This document shows, one piece after another, positions 13,491 through 21,592 of a DNA stretch of 21,592 nucleotides; positions within the stretch are counted from its first letter, which is position 1; the number at the start of each line of letters is the position of its first letter. Source of the DNA: Actinoallomurus liliacearum (GTDB taxonomy: Bacteria > Actinomycetota > Actinomycetes > Streptosporangiales > Streptosporangiaceae); the NCBI RefSeq assembly GCF_039542035.1, contig NZ_BAABHJ010000029.1, positions 1 through 21,592 on the forward strand, in the 5' to 3' direction. A model generated the notes under the pieces. It ran no database searches, was not told the DNA's origin, and saw nothing but the letters and a program-made list of their open reading frames with translations. The position numbers were made by a program, and so were the translations under genes.

Positions 13491-14882
13491 TCACTCGGCG
13501 AGCCGGCCCACGGCCGCCGCGAACGCCTCTCCTCGCGCCGGATACCCGGTGAACATGTCCATGGAGGCCCCGACGGGGGCCAGCAGCACGGTGTCGCCGG
13601 GTCGGGCCAGCCGGGCCGCCTCGGTCACGACGCGGTCCATGGCACCAGTGTCGGTGTCGGCGACGTCCACGACCGGGACATCCGGGGCGTGTCGCGCGAG
13701 TGCCTCGGCGAGCCGGGCGCGGTCGGCGCCCATCAGGACGACCCCGCGCAGCCGGTCGGCGCACGAGCGCACGAGCTCGTCCACGTCGGCGCCCTTGAGG
13801 AGCCCGCCGGCGATCCACACGATCGAGCGGAAGGCCGCCAGGGAGGCGGCCGCCGCGTGCGGGTTGGTGGCCTTGGAATCGTTGATGTAGTCGACGTCGG
13901 CGACCGTGGCGACGTGCTCGATCCGGTGCGGGTCGGGCCGGAACCGGCGCAGGCCCTCCCGTACGGCCTCCGGCGGCGCGTCGAACGCGCGGGCCAGCGC
14001 CGCCGCGGCGAGGGCGTTGGCGACGTTGTGCGGCGCGAACGGCCGGACGTCCGTCAGCTCGGCCAGCTCGACCGCCTCGCGCACCGGGTCGCCGGTGAAC
14101 GCCCGGTCGACGAGGAGCTCCTCGACGACGCCGAGCCGGCCGGGGCTGGGCACGCCGAGCGTGAAGCCGACGGAGCGCTCGGCGCCCTCACCGAGGCGTA
14201 CGGACCACTCGTCGTCGGCGTTGACCACCGCGAGGGTGCCGGGCGCGAAGATCTTGCCCTTGGCCGCGGCGTACTCCTCGAAGGAGCCGTGCCAGTCGAT
14301 GTGGTCGGGCGCGACGTTGAGGACGGTCGCGGCGAGCGGCCGGATCGAGCTGGACCAGTGCAGCTGGAAGCTGGACAGCTCGACGGCCAGCACGTCGTAC
14401 GGCTCGGGGTCCGCGCCGTCGCCGCCGGCGACCACCTCGACGATCGGGGTGCCGACGTTGCCGACCGCGACCGTCCGGTGCCCGGCCGCCTCGAGCATCC
14501 GGGCCAGCATCCGCACGACCGTGGTCTTGCCGTCGGTGCCGGTAATGGCCAGCCACGGCGGCGCGTCCGGCCCGCGCAGCCGCCAGGCGAGCTCGACCTC
14601 GCCGATGACCTCGACGCCGGCCTCGGCGGCGGCCCGCAGCAGCGGAGCGGTGGGGCGCCAGCCGGGCGAGGTGACGACCAGCTCGGTGCCCGGCGGCAGG
14701 CTCTCGCCGTCGCCGAGGCGTACGGTGACGCCGGGAACGGCGGCCTTGGCCAGGAGCGACTCGTCGTCCCGCGCGTCGACGAGCGTGACGTCGGCGCCGC
14801 GGGCGGCCAGGACGCGGGCGGCGGCGCGGCCGGACAGGCCGGCGCCCGCCACGCACACCCGCAGGTCCGTCCAGGCGGTCAT
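13491..14882 (-). CDS. murD: UDP-MurNAc-L-Ala--D-Glu ligase MurD
   Basis: MurD adds D-glutamate to UDP-MurNAc-L-Ala in the cytoplasm. The 463-residue protein shows the N-terminal loop VAGAGLSGRAAARVL (11-25), the ATP loop ITGTDGKTT (113-121; Asp replaces the more common Asn), ELSSFQLHW (168-176), PDHIDWHGSFEEYAAAKGKI with the likely carbamylated Lys208, YINDSKATNPHA (332-343), and LLAPVGASMDMFTGYPARG near the C-terminus, an actinobacterial form of the SPACASFDMF motif. The ATG at 14882 overlaps the mraY stop by one base (TGATG), so translation is probably coupled. The reading frame continues upstream through mraY only as a shadow. Confidence 0.96.
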   Translation of the reverse strand: MTAWTDLRVCVAGAGLSGRAAARVLAARGADVTLVDARDDESLLAKAAVPGVTVRLGDGESLPPGTELVVTSPGWRPTAPLLRAAAEAGVEVIGEVELAWRLRGPDAPPWLAITGTDGKTTVVRMLARMLEAAGHRTVAVGNVGTPIVEVVAGGDGADPEPYDVLAVELSSFQLHWSSSIRPLAATVLNVAPDHIDWHGSFEEYAAAKGKIFAPGTLAVVNADDEWSVRLGEGAERSVGFTLGVPSPGRLGVVEELLVDRAFTGDPVREAVELAELTDVRPFAPHNVANALAAAALARAFDAPPEAVREGLRRFRPDPHRIEHVATVADVDYINDSKATNPHAAAASLAAFRSIVWIAGGLLKGADVDELVRSCADRLRGVVLMGADRARLAEALARHAPDVPVVDVADTDTGAMDRVVTEAARLARPGDTVLLAPVGASMDMFTGYPARGEAFAAAVGRLAE

Positions 14883-15940
14883 CAGTTCGGCATCCATTCG
14901 ATGTAGAACAACGACAGGCCCGCCGCCACGCACAGCAGGGAGATCAGCCAGAACCGCACCACGATCGTCGTCTCGGCCCAGCCGGACAGCTCGAAGTGGT
15001 GCTGCAGCGGCGCCATCTTGAAGACCCGTTTTCGGGTCAGCTTGAACGACCCGACCTGGATGATCACCGACAGGGTGATGAGGACCGGCAGCCCGCCGAG
15101 GATGATGAACAGCAGCTCGGTGCGGGTCATCACGGCCAGGCCGACGATCACGCCGCCGAGGCCGAGCGAGCCGGTGTCGCCCATGAAGATGCGGGCCGGC
15201 GGGGCGTTCCACCACAGGAAGCCGACGAGGGCGCCCAGCACGGCCGCCGCGACGACGGCCAGGTCGAGCGGATCTCGGACCGTGTAACAGGTCGGGCCCA
15301 GTCCGACGTAGAAGCAGCTGTTGCGCAGCTGCCAGTTGCCGATGAGGACGTACGCCCCGAGCACCGTGCCGACCGCGCCGCCCGCGAGGCCGTCCAGGCC
15401 GTCGGTGAGGTTCACCGCGTTGGACGTGCCCGCGATCATCAGCAGCGCCCAGATCACGAAGAGGTACGGCCCGATCGGCGGGCCGAAGTCGCGCAGGAAC
15501 GACAGGTACGGGTTGGCCGGGGTGGCCCCGTAGGCGTTCGGGAAGCGCAGCGACAGCAGCGCGAAGATCACGCCGACGATGATGATGCCGATCATCTTGG
15601 CCCCGCTGCGCAGACCCAGGCTGCGCTGCTTGAAGACCTTGATGTAGTCGTCGACGAACCCGACCATGCCGAGGCCGGTCATCAGGAACAGCACCAGCGC
15701 ACCGGACACCGTCGGCTGCGTACCCGTCACCACGTGGGCGACGAAGTACGCGATCAACGACCCGATGATGAACACGGTGCCGCCCATGGTCGGCGTGCCC
15801 CGCTTGCTGAGGTGCGCCTCCGGCCCCTCCTCGCGGATCATCTGGCCGTACCCGAGACGGCGGACGACACGGATCCACACCGGCGTGCCGAGCAGTCCGA
15901 TGATCAGGGAGAGGGCCGACGCGACCAGAATGGTCCTCAC
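14882..15940 (-). CDS. mraY: Phospho-MurNAc-pentapeptide transferase MraY
   Basis: MraY makes lipid I by transferring phospho-MurNAc-pentapeptide to undecaprenyl phosphate in the membrane. The 352-residue protein has about ten hydrophobic helices and the invariant motifs KRGTPTMGG, MVGFVDDYIKV (catalytic aspartates), SNAVNLTDGLDGLAGG, WWNAPPARIFMGDTGSLGLGG, and MAPLQHHFELSGW. It is full length. The start is GTG at 15940 and overlaps the murF stop as GTGA, with a GGGGG ribosome binding site about eight bases upstream, so translation should be coupled to murF. Confidence 0.97.
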   Translation of the reverse strand: MRTILVASALSLIIGLLGTPVWIRVVRRLGYGQMIREEGPEAHLSKRGTPTMGGTVFIIGSLIAYFVAHVVTGTQPTVSGALVLFLMTGLGMVGFVDDYIKVFKQRSLGLRSGAKMIGIIIVGVIFALLSLRFPNAYGATPANPYLSFLRDFGPPIGPYLFVIWALLMIAGTSNAVNLTDGLDGLAGGAVGTVLGAYVLIGNWQLRNSCFYVGLGPTCYTVRDPLDLAVVAAAVLGALVGFLWWNAPPARIFMGDTGSLGLGGVIVGLAVMTRTELLFIILGGLPVLITLSVIIQVGSFKLTRKRVFKMAPLQHHFELSGWAETTIVVRFWLISLLCVAAGLSLFYIEWMPN

Positions 15941-17334
15941 GCCTCGTGCCCCCCTTCGGACATCTCCAGCACTGCCTGGGCGACCTTCTCCAGCCCGGCG
16001 ACGCGTGAGCCCTTCACGAGCACGACGTCACCCGGCCGCAGTCTCTCGCCCAGCGCGGCCACCGCCGCGTCGGCATCCTCGACCCGCACGCCTTCTCCCG
16101 TCCATGACCCGACTTGTCCAGCACCCTGCAGCACGGACGCGGCGGTCTCGCCGACGGCGATCAGGCCCGTCACGCCGCCCCGCGCCGCGTGGGTACCGAT
16201 CCTCTCGTGCTCACTCACCGTCGCCGCACCCAGCTCCGCCATTTCGCCGAGCACGGCGAAGGCCCGCCGGTCACGGGCCATGTGCACCAGGGTGTCGAGC
16301 GCCGAGCGTACCGACTCGGGGTTGGCGTTGTAGGCGTCGTTGATCACGGTCACGCCGTCGGGGCGTTCGGTGACCTCCATCCGCCAGCGGCTGGCCGGCG
16401 TCGCCTCCGACAGCGCCTCGGCGATGTCGGCGGCCGGCATCCCGAGCTCGTGGGCGACCGTCGCCGCGGCGAGCGCGTTGCTCACCGTGTGCGCGCCGTA
16501 CAGCCGGAGCGCGACCGCGGCCGATCCCGTCGGGGTGACCAGGGTGAAGCGCGGCCGGCCGGCGTCGTCGAGGGACTCGTCCTCGGCCCGCACGTCCGCC
16601 TCCGGCGCCCGCCCGAACAGCGTGATCCGCGCGGAGGTGCGGGCCGCCATCGCCCGTACGAGGGGGTCGTCGGCGTTGAGCACGGCCACGCCCTGCGGGG
16701 GCAGCGCCTCCACCAGCTCGCCCTTGGCCTTCGCGACGACCTCCCGGCTGCCGAACTCCCCGATGTGGGCGCTGCCGACGTTCAGCACGACGCCGATGTC
16801 GGGGCGCGCGACGCGCGCGAGATGGGCGATGTGCCCGAGTCCCCGGGCGCCCATCTCCAGCACGAGGTAGCGCGTGCCCTCGTCGGCGCGCAGCACGGTG
16901 AGCGGGTGGCCGATCTCGTTGTTGAACGACCCGGGCGGGGCCACGGCCGGTCCGAGCCGGCCGGTGAGCCGCGCGAGGAGGTCCTTGGTCGAGGTCTTGC
17001 CCGCCGACCCGGTGACGCCGATCACGGTCGTCTCGGGCAGCCGGTCGACCACCGCGCGGGCGAGCGCGCCGAGGGCGGTCAGGACGTCGTCGACGACGAT
17101 CGCGGGAACGCCGACCGGCCGCTCGGCGAGCACCGCCGCCGCGCCGGCCTCGACCGCCTGGACGGCGAAGTCGTGCCCGTCCGCGCGCTCTCCCCGGAAC
17201 GCGACGAACAGCGCGCCGGGCCCGGCCTGCCGCGAGTCGATGACGACGGGTCCGCTCACGACCGTCTCAGGGGACGCACCGTCCATCCTGCCCCGGGTGA
17301 TCTCCGCGATCCTCGCGAGCGAAAGTGGGATCAA
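15937..17334 (-). CDS. murF: UDP-MurNAc-tripeptide--D-Ala-D-Ala ligase MurF
   Basis: MurF adds the D-Ala-D-Ala dipeptide, completing the soluble pentapeptide precursor. The 465-residue protein has the N-terminal substrate domain (VVIDSRQAGPGALFVAFRGER), the ATP loop GVTGSAGKTSTK (106-117), FNNEIGHPLTVL (137-148), VLNVGSAHIGEFGS in the central domain, and INDAYNANPESVRSALD and VLVKGSRVAGLE in the C-terminal domain. The start is a TTG at 17334, supported by AAGGAG five bases upstream and by the family's usual N-terminus; this is the only TTG start among the cluster genes. It follows murE after 63 bp. Confidence 0.96.
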   Translation of the reverse strand: MIPLSLARIAEITRGRMDGASPETVVSGPVVIDSRQAGPGALFVAFRGERADGHDFAVQAVEAGAAAVLAERPVGVPAIVVDDVLTALGALARAVVDRLPETTVIGVTGSAGKTSTKDLLARLTGRLGPAVAPPGSFNNEIGHPLTVLRADEGTRYLVLEMGARGLGHIAHLARVARPDIGVVLNVGSAHIGEFGSREVVAKAKGELVEALPPQGVAVLNADDPLVRAMAARTSARITLFGRAPEADVRAEDESLDDAGRPRFTLVTPTGSAAVALRLYGAHTVSNALAAATVAHELGMPAADIAEALSEATPASRWRMEVTERPDGVTVINDAYNANPESVRSALDTLVHMARDRRAFAVLGEMAELGAATVSEHERIGTHAARGGVTGLIAVGETAASVLQGAGQVGSWTGEGVRVEDADAAVAALGERLRPGDVVLVKGSRVAGLEKVAQAVLEMSEGGHEA

Positions 17335-17397
17335 GTCTGCTCCTTGCCGGATGTCCGAATGGTCGGTCGGTGCGACGGCACGCCGCGTGCCGTGCGC

Positions 17398-18981
17398 TCA
17401 CCGGTCATCGTGTCGCTCCCGGCGTGCGCGCAGGACGCGCCGCATGACCTCGCGGTCGTCGAAGGGGAGGACCGCACCGCCGACATACTGCCCCTGTTCA
17501 TGCCCCTTGCCGGCGACGACGACGACGTCGCCGTGCCGTGCCCGGCCGGCCGCCAGAGCGATCGCCGCGGCCCGGTCGGGCTCCACGATCACATGCGCGC
17601 GCTCGCTCTCCGGCACGGTGAGTATCCCCTCGACCATAGCGGTGAGGACGACCCAGGGGTCCTCGGTGCGCGGGTTGTCGTTGGTGAAGACCGCCACGTC
17701 GGCCAGGCGCGCGGCGAGTTCTCCCATGACAGGACGTTTGCCGGTGTCGCGGTCGCCGCCGCAGCCGAGCACGATGATCAGGCGTCCGTCGTCGGCGACG
17801 AGCGGCCTGAGGGTCTCCAGGACGGCCTGGACGGCGCCGGGCTTGTGCGCGTAGTCGACGAGCGCGGCGAACTCCTGGCCCTCGTCGACGCGCTCCAGCC
17901 GTCCGGGCACCCCCGGCAGGTCGCCGACGCCGCGCACCGCGGTCTGCAGGGAGATCCCCGACTCGACCAGCGCCACGATCGCGCCGAGCGCGTTGGCGAC
18001 GTTGAACGGGCCGGGCAGCGGCACCCGCGCGTCGGCCTCCACCCCGCCCGGGCCCACCACCCGGAAGTCGCTGCCGTCCGGGCGCAGGCGTACGTCGGCC
18101 GCCCGCCAGTCCGCGTCGGCGTCGCCGGCCGCGGAGAACGTCGTGACGGGGACGCCCGCGATCCCGGTCAGCCGCCGGCCCCAGTCGTCGTCCACGTTGA
18201 CGACGCCGATCCGGCTGTACTCGGGAGTGAACAGCCGGGCCTTCGCGGCGAAGTAGTCCTCCATCGTCGGGTGATGGTCGAGGTGGTCCTGCGACAGGTT
18301 CGTGAACACGGCCACCTCGTACCAGGCGCCGCCCACCCGGCCGAAGTCCAGCGCGTGGCTGGAGACCTCCATGGCCGCCGCGGTCACGCCGCGCTCGCGC
18401 ATCAGCGCGAACAGGCCGTGCAGGTCGGTGGCCTCCGGGGTGGTCAGCGCGCTCGGCAGGACCTCGCCGCCGACGCGGATCTCGATCCCGCCGACCAGGC
18501 CCGTCTCGTGCCCGGCGGCCCGCAGGCCCGCCTCCAGCAGGAACGTCGTGGTGGACTTGCCGCTCGTGCCGGTGACGCCCAGCAGGGTCAGGTCGCGCGC
18601 CGGGTCGCCGTACACCCAGGACGCCACCCGGCCGAGCACCGCGCGCGGGTCGTCCACGACGAGCACCGGCAACCCCGACTTCTCGGCCCGGATGCGGCCC
18701 TCCCGGTCCGTGAGGATCCCGGTGGCGCCCGCGTCGGCGGCCTGCGCCGCGAACACGGCGCCGTGGAAGCGGCTGCCCGGCAGCGCGGCGTACAGGTCGC
18801 CCGGCCGGACCTTCCGGGAGTCGTGCGTCACACCGGTGACCATCCCCGGCACCGGCTCACTCCCCTCGGTCAGGCCGAGGAGTGAGACCAGCCCGGACAG
18901 CGGGCGGGCGGGGACGGTCTTGGGTCGCATGAGATCGGGATCGGGTCTGTTGGACACGGCGGAGAGGGTACCGCCGGTCAC
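17398..18981 (-). CDS. murE: UDP-MurNAc-dipeptide--diaminopimelate ligase MurE
   Basis: MurE adds the third stem-peptide residue. The DNPR motif (435-438, in TNDNPRTEDPW) is the signature of DAP-adding enzymes, so the peptidoglycan should contain diaminopimelate. Other landmarks are THDSRKVRPGDLYAAL (52-67), the ATP loop GTSGKSTTT (138-146; Ser where Thr is more usual), MEVSSHAL, FTNLSQDHLDHH, the likely carbamylated Lys247, and GKGHEQGQ near the end. The length of 527 is typical. The GTG at 18981 overlaps the ftsI stop as GTGA but has no good ribosome binding site; a GTG at 18957 is an alternative. Coupled translation favours the first. Confidence 0.96.
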   Translation of the reverse strand: MTGGTLSAVSNRPDPDLMRPKTVPARPLSGLVSLLGLTEGSEPVPGMVTGVTHDSRKVRPGDLYAALPGSRFHGAVFAAQAADAGATGILTDREGRIRAEKSGLPVLVVDDPRAVLGRVASWVYGDPARDLTLLGVTGTSGKSTTTFLLEAGLRAAGHETGLVGGIEIRVGGEVLPSALTTPEATDLHGLFALMRERGVTAAAMEVSSHALDFGRVGGAWYEVAVFTNLSQDHLDHHPTMEDYFAAKARLFTPEYSRIGVVNVDDDWGRRLTGIAGVPVTTFSAAGDADADWRAADVRLRPDGSDFRVVGPGGVEADARVPLPGPFNVANALGAIVALVESGISLQTAVRGVGDLPGVPGRLERVDEGQEFAALVDYAHKPGAVQAVLETLRPLVADDGRLIIVLGCGGDRDTGKRPVMGELAARLADVAVFTNDNPRTEDPWVVLTAMVEGILTVPESERAHVIVEPDRAAAIALAAGRARHGDVVVVAGKGHEQGQYVGGAVLPFDDREVMRRVLRARRERHDDR

Positions 18982-21017
18982 CGCTGGTCTGGGGAGATAC
19001 GGATCTTCTGTGACCGGCCCGCGCTCGGCGGGACGCGCCGGCTCTGCAGCGCGAAGCTCATCACGTCCTTGAAGACGGGGGCGGCCACCTCACCACCGTA
19101 GTAGCCGTTCTGCGGCTTCTGCAGCACGACCTCGACGACGAGCTGCGGGTTCTCGGCGGGAGCGAAGCCGACGAACGTCGCGTTGTAGCCCCCGCCCGTG
19201 TAGTTCCCGGTCCTGGGGTTGACGCGCTGCGCGGTGCCGGTCTTGCCCGCGACGCGGTAGCCGGGAATCTGCGCGGCGGGCGCGGTGCCCTCCTTGGAGA
19301 TGACCCCTTCGAGCATCTTGGTGAGCTCGGCGGCGGTGGTGCCGCTGATCACGCGGCGCTGGGCCGGTTTGGCCGCCGGGGTGAGGTTGCCGTGGTCGTC
19401 GGTGGTGCCGGCGATCAGGCTGGGGGTCACGCGAACCCCGTGGTTGGCGATCGTGGCGTAGACGCTGGCGACCTGCAGCGCGTTGACCGAGACCGACTGG
19501 CCGAACGCGAGGGGGTAGCGGTCGGTGCCCCACCACTGGTTCGGCGGCTTGAGCGAGCCGGCGTCCTCCCCCGGCAGGCCGATGCCGGTCTCCTGGCCGT
19601 ATCCGAAGGCCCGCATGTACTGGTAGAGCTGCGCGTTCGTCAGCCTGTCGCTGGCCATGATGGTGCCGACGTTGCTCGACTTGGCGAGCACGCCCCCGAA
19701 GGTGAGGGACTCCGTCGGGTGCGTCTCGGAGTCGTGGAACGTCCGGTCGTACTTCGTGATGTGGTCCGGCACGTCGAACACCGTGTCCGGCGTGACGTGC
19801 CCGGCCTCCAGCGCCGCCGCGGCGGTGACCACCTTGCTGGTGCTGCCGGGTTCGAAGTCGTCCTGGACCACCCGGTTGCCCCAGTCGCTCTCGGGGTACT
19901 TGCCGTAGTTCGCCGGGTCGAAGGTCGGCGCCGTCGCCATCGCCAGGATCTGGCCCGAGCGGGGATCCATCACGATGACGCTGCCGCTCTGCGCCTTGGT
20001 CGCCTTGACCTGCTTGGCGATCGCGTCCTGTGCCTTCCACTGGATGTCCTGGTCGAGGGTCAGCCGCAGCCCCTTGCCGGGGATCGGCTTGAGCTGCTGG
20101 TCCTCCCCCATGGGGATCCGCTGGCCCTTCTCGCTGACCTCGACCTTCTGCCAGCCGCTGCGGCCCTTGAGCAGCTTGTTCGTGCTGGACTCCAGGCCCG
20201 CGGCCCCGTCGCCCGCGGCGTTGACGAAGCCCACGACGTTCGCGGCCAGGGAGCCGCCGGGGTAGATCCGGCGGTACTCCTGCTGCGTGCCGATGCCGGT
20301 GAAGTTCATCGCGGTCACCATGCGGGCGCGGTCCGGCTCCACGTGGTGGATCAGCTCCCGGTAGCGGTCCATCTTCGCCCGGGGGGTCAGCTTCTTCAGC
20401 AGAGTCGCCGGGTCGAGCCCGAACATCGACGCGAGCGTCGTCGCGATCTTGTTCCGGATGTTCGTGTGGTTCTTCTGCTCGTACTGCTGGATCAGCGTGG
20501 GGTCGGCGTAGATCACCCGGGCGTCGACGGTCATGGCGAGGGGCTGGCCCTGCGCGAACGTGATCGCGCCGCGGACCGCGGGCAGGGGGATCCGGTTGAG
20601 CCGCTGGCGGATCGCCGCCTCGGCGTACCCCTTGGACTCCAGGCCCTGGAGCTGGACGAGGCGCCCGGCGAACAGCGACAGCACGAACGCCACCAGCAGC
20701 AGGCCGACGTTCAGGCGTTTGATCGGGTCGCGCCGGACGATGCGACGCCGCAGCAGCGCCCGTGGCCGTCGCCGCGGCGCGGTGGGCGGGCGGGCGTCCC
20801 GATCGCGCCGGGCGGCTCGCTCGGCGCCGCCGGCCCCCCGGACGCCCGAACGCCCGGCAGCGCCCTGACCGCGACCGCTCTGGCCACGGCCGGCCTGGCC
20901 ACGGCCGGTCTGGCCACGGGTGCTCTGGCCGCGACCGGCCTGCCCGGGACCGCTCGTGCGGCGCGGGCCTCCGGGCGGGGAGGGGGCGGCCGGCCCGCGA
21001 CCACGCCGGGAGGTCAC
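18978..21017 (-). CDS. ftsI: Septal transpeptidase FtsI (class B PBP, PBP3)
   Basis: FtsI cross-links septal peptidoglycan outside the membrane and is the partner of FtsW. Residues 1-100 form a long, strongly basic cytoplasmic tail with six pentapeptide repeats (23-52). A single membrane helix follows (about 102-120), then the PBP dimerisation domain (about 145-310) and the transpeptidase domain. Active-site motifs are Ser392-x-x-Lys395 (PGSTSKVV), Ser447-Ser-Asn449 (KSSNVG) and Lys592-Thr-Gly594 (GKTGTAQR), all intact. Length is 679, longer than many homologues because of the tail. The GTG at 21017 overlaps the ftsL stop (GTGA) with GGGAGG-like bases nearby only weakly placed. Confidence 0.97.
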   Translation of the reverse strand: MTSRRGRGPAAPSPPGGPRRTSGPGQAGRGQSTRGQTGRGQAGRGQSGRGQGAAGRSGVRGAGGAERAARRDRDARPPTAPRRRPRALLRRRIVRRDPIKRLNVGLLLVAFVLSLFAGRLVQLQGLESKGYAEAAIRQRLNRIPLPAVRGAITFAQGQPLAMTVDARVIYADPTLIQQYEQKNHTNIRNKIATTLASMFGLDPATLLKKLTPRAKMDRYRELIHHVEPDRARMVTAMNFTGIGTQQEYRRIYPGGSLAANVVGFVNAAGDGAAGLESSTNKLLKGRSGWQKVEVSEKGQRIPMGEDQQLKPIPGKGLRLTLDQDIQWKAQDAIAKQVKATKAQSGSVIVMDPRSGQILAMATAPTFDPANYGKYPESDWGNRVVQDDFEPGSTSKVVTAAAALEAGHVTPDTVFDVPDHITKYDRTFHDSETHPTESLTFGGVLAKSSNVGTIMASDRLTNAQLYQYMRAFGYGQETGIGLPGEDAGSLKPPNQWWGTDRYPLAFGQSVSVNALQVASVYATIANHGVRVTPSLIAGTTDDHGNLTPAAKPAQRRVISGTTAAELTKMLEGVISKEGTAPAAQIPGYRVAGKTGTAQRVNPRTGNYTGGGYNATFVGFAPAENPQLVVEVVLQKPQNGYYGGEVAAPVFKDVMSFALQSRRVPPSAGRSQKIRISPDQR
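20862..20951 (-). repeat. Six 15-bp repeats coding GRGQ[AST] in FtsI
   Basis: Units GPGQA, GRGQS, TRGQT, GRGQA, GRGQS and GRGQG (residues 23-52) are encoded by near-identical 15-bp units with a core like GGCCACGGCCGG on the plus strand. They lie in the cytoplasmic tail before the membrane helix. The in-frame period suggests slippage-driven length change. Confidence 0.85.
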
Positions 21018-21592
21018 CGCGTGCCGCCTCCCTGCCGCGGAGCGGCCTTCTGGGTGTTCTGCTTGTTCTGGGTGGTCTGCTTGGTCTGGGTGGTCTGCCG
21101 GTTCTTGTCCGGCGCGTTCCGGCGCGGCGCCGGGTCGCCCGCCGGTGGCACGAGCACGCCGGGCGCGCCCGTGACGGCCCCGGCCGCGGCGGCGGCCACG
21201 GCCTCGTCGGACACGCCCTGCGGCGGGGCGCCGACCTCGGTCACCCGACCCGTGTGCGCGTCGATGAAGGCGGTGCCCTGCGGGTCGACCATGCCGAGGC
21301 TGCGGGCCTTCTGGTGCAGCACCGCCGGGTCGTTCTCCCGGGCGATGTCGGCCTGCAGCGCCTGCTTGCGCTCGGCCAGTTGCCGGTTGTCGCGCTGCAA
21401 CTCGCTGAGCGTGAAGGCGTCCTGGGCGAGGACGGTGTTGAGCAGCAGGAGGCTGACGAGCGCGCCGCCGAGCAGCCCGACGACGAGCAGGACGAAGGGC
21501 GCGCAGGCGCGCGGCGGCGCGGGCCGCCGGGGCGCGCGCGTCGCGGTCCCGGTCCGGGTCGGCGCGGTGCGCGTCCGCGTCGCGGTCCCGGT
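21014..21592 (-). CDS. ftsL: FtsL-like division protein, 5' end outside window
   Basis: The frame is open from the right edge to the TGA at 21016-21014, giving 192 visible residues without the start. In order: a Thr/Arg/Pro-rich cytoplasmic tail containing a repeated TGTATR motif, a membrane helix (PFVLLVVGLLGGALVSLLLLNTV), a coiled coil (FTLSELQRDNRQLAERKQALQADIA), and the FtsL/DivIC-type segment ENDPAVLHQKARSLGMVDP. A long, low-complexity extracytoplasmic tail rich in Ala, Pro, Gln, Thr and Lys follows. FtsL binds FtsQ and a DivIC/FtsB partner and activates FtsWI. Its place directly before ftsI, with a GTGA overlap, supports the call; sequence alone cannot fully separate FtsL from FtsB. Confidence 0.88.
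   Translation of the reverse strand, partial: TGTATRTRTAPTRTGTATRAPRRPAPPRACAPFVLLVVGLLGGALVSLLLLNTVLAQDAFTLSELQRDNRQLAERKQALQADIARENDPAVLHQKARSLGMVDPQGTAFIDAHTGRVTEVGAPPQGVSDEAVAAAAAGAVTGAPGVLVPPAGDPAPRRNAPDKNRQTTQTKQTTQNKQNTQKAAPRQGGGTR
21060..21095 (-). repeat. Two 18-bp tandem units in the FtsL C-terminal tail
   Basis: TGCTTGTTCTGGGTGGTC (21060-21077) is followed by TGCTTGGTCTGGGTGGTC (21078-21095), one base different. They encode the Gln/Thr/Lys repeats of the extracytoplasmic tail. Confidence 0.85.
21537..21592 (-). repeat. 17-bp direct repeat, 39-bp period, in the FtsL N-terminal tail
   Basis: CGCGTCGCGGTCCCGGT occurs at 21537-21553 and 21576-21592, with starts 39 bp (13 codons) apart, so both copies encode TGTATR in the same frame. 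The second copy reaches the window edge, so more units may lie outside. Confidence 0.8.

Overview
The window is high-GC actinobacterial DNA holding most of a dcw (division and cell wall) cluster on the minus strand. The gene order (ftsL, ftsI, murE, murF, mraY, murD, ftsW, murG, murC, ftsQ, ftsZ, yggS, sepF, yggT, divIVA), the Wag31-type DivIVA, SepF instead of FtsA, and frequent GTG/TTG starts all point to a mycelial or rod-shaped actinomycete. MurE carries the DNPR motif of DAP-adding enzymes. I lean towards Streptosporangiales (for example Thermomonosporaceae), but that placement is inference and was not tested by a search.

Layout, left to right. Positions 1-809 hold no convincing intact gene, only a remnant resembling a serine-recombinase helix-turn-helix and two perfect hairpins. 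A plus-strand gene (810-1583) encodes a soluble DUF1707 / LiaF-C-terminal-like protein. Positions 1584-2394, between two convergent units, contain a frameshifted, stop-interrupted relic, a 13-bp inverted repeat and a 24-bp perfect hairpin that probably terminates the leftward cluster. Positions 2395-4140 encode an unrecognised 581-residue membrane protein with two Ada-like HxxxC/CxxC metal-binding modules at the ends of a very long acidic linker. From 4276 to the right edge every gene belongs to the dcw cluster, read leftwards.

The right-hand genes build lipid II (MurC-F, MraY, MurG) and polymerise and cross-link it at the septum (FtsW, FtsI, with FtsL and FtsQ). The left-hand genes assemble and position the machinery (FtsZ, SepF, YggT, DivIVA). 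Many junctions overlap by a few bases (GTGA, ATGA, TGATG), implying translational coupling. The main break is the roughly 450-bp ftsQ-ftsZ gap, which has a good vegetative-type promoter (TTGACC-17-TACTGT) and, 25 bp upstream, a 14-bp palindrome made of two inverted GACAC sites, the WhiA recognition core.

Departures worth attention are the 581-residue metal-module protein after divIVA, the absence of pgeF between ftsZ and yggS, the candidate WhiA site, and repeat-rich cytoplasmic tails on FtsI and FtsL. I did not see a complete mobile element, CRISPR array, tRNA or rRNA.
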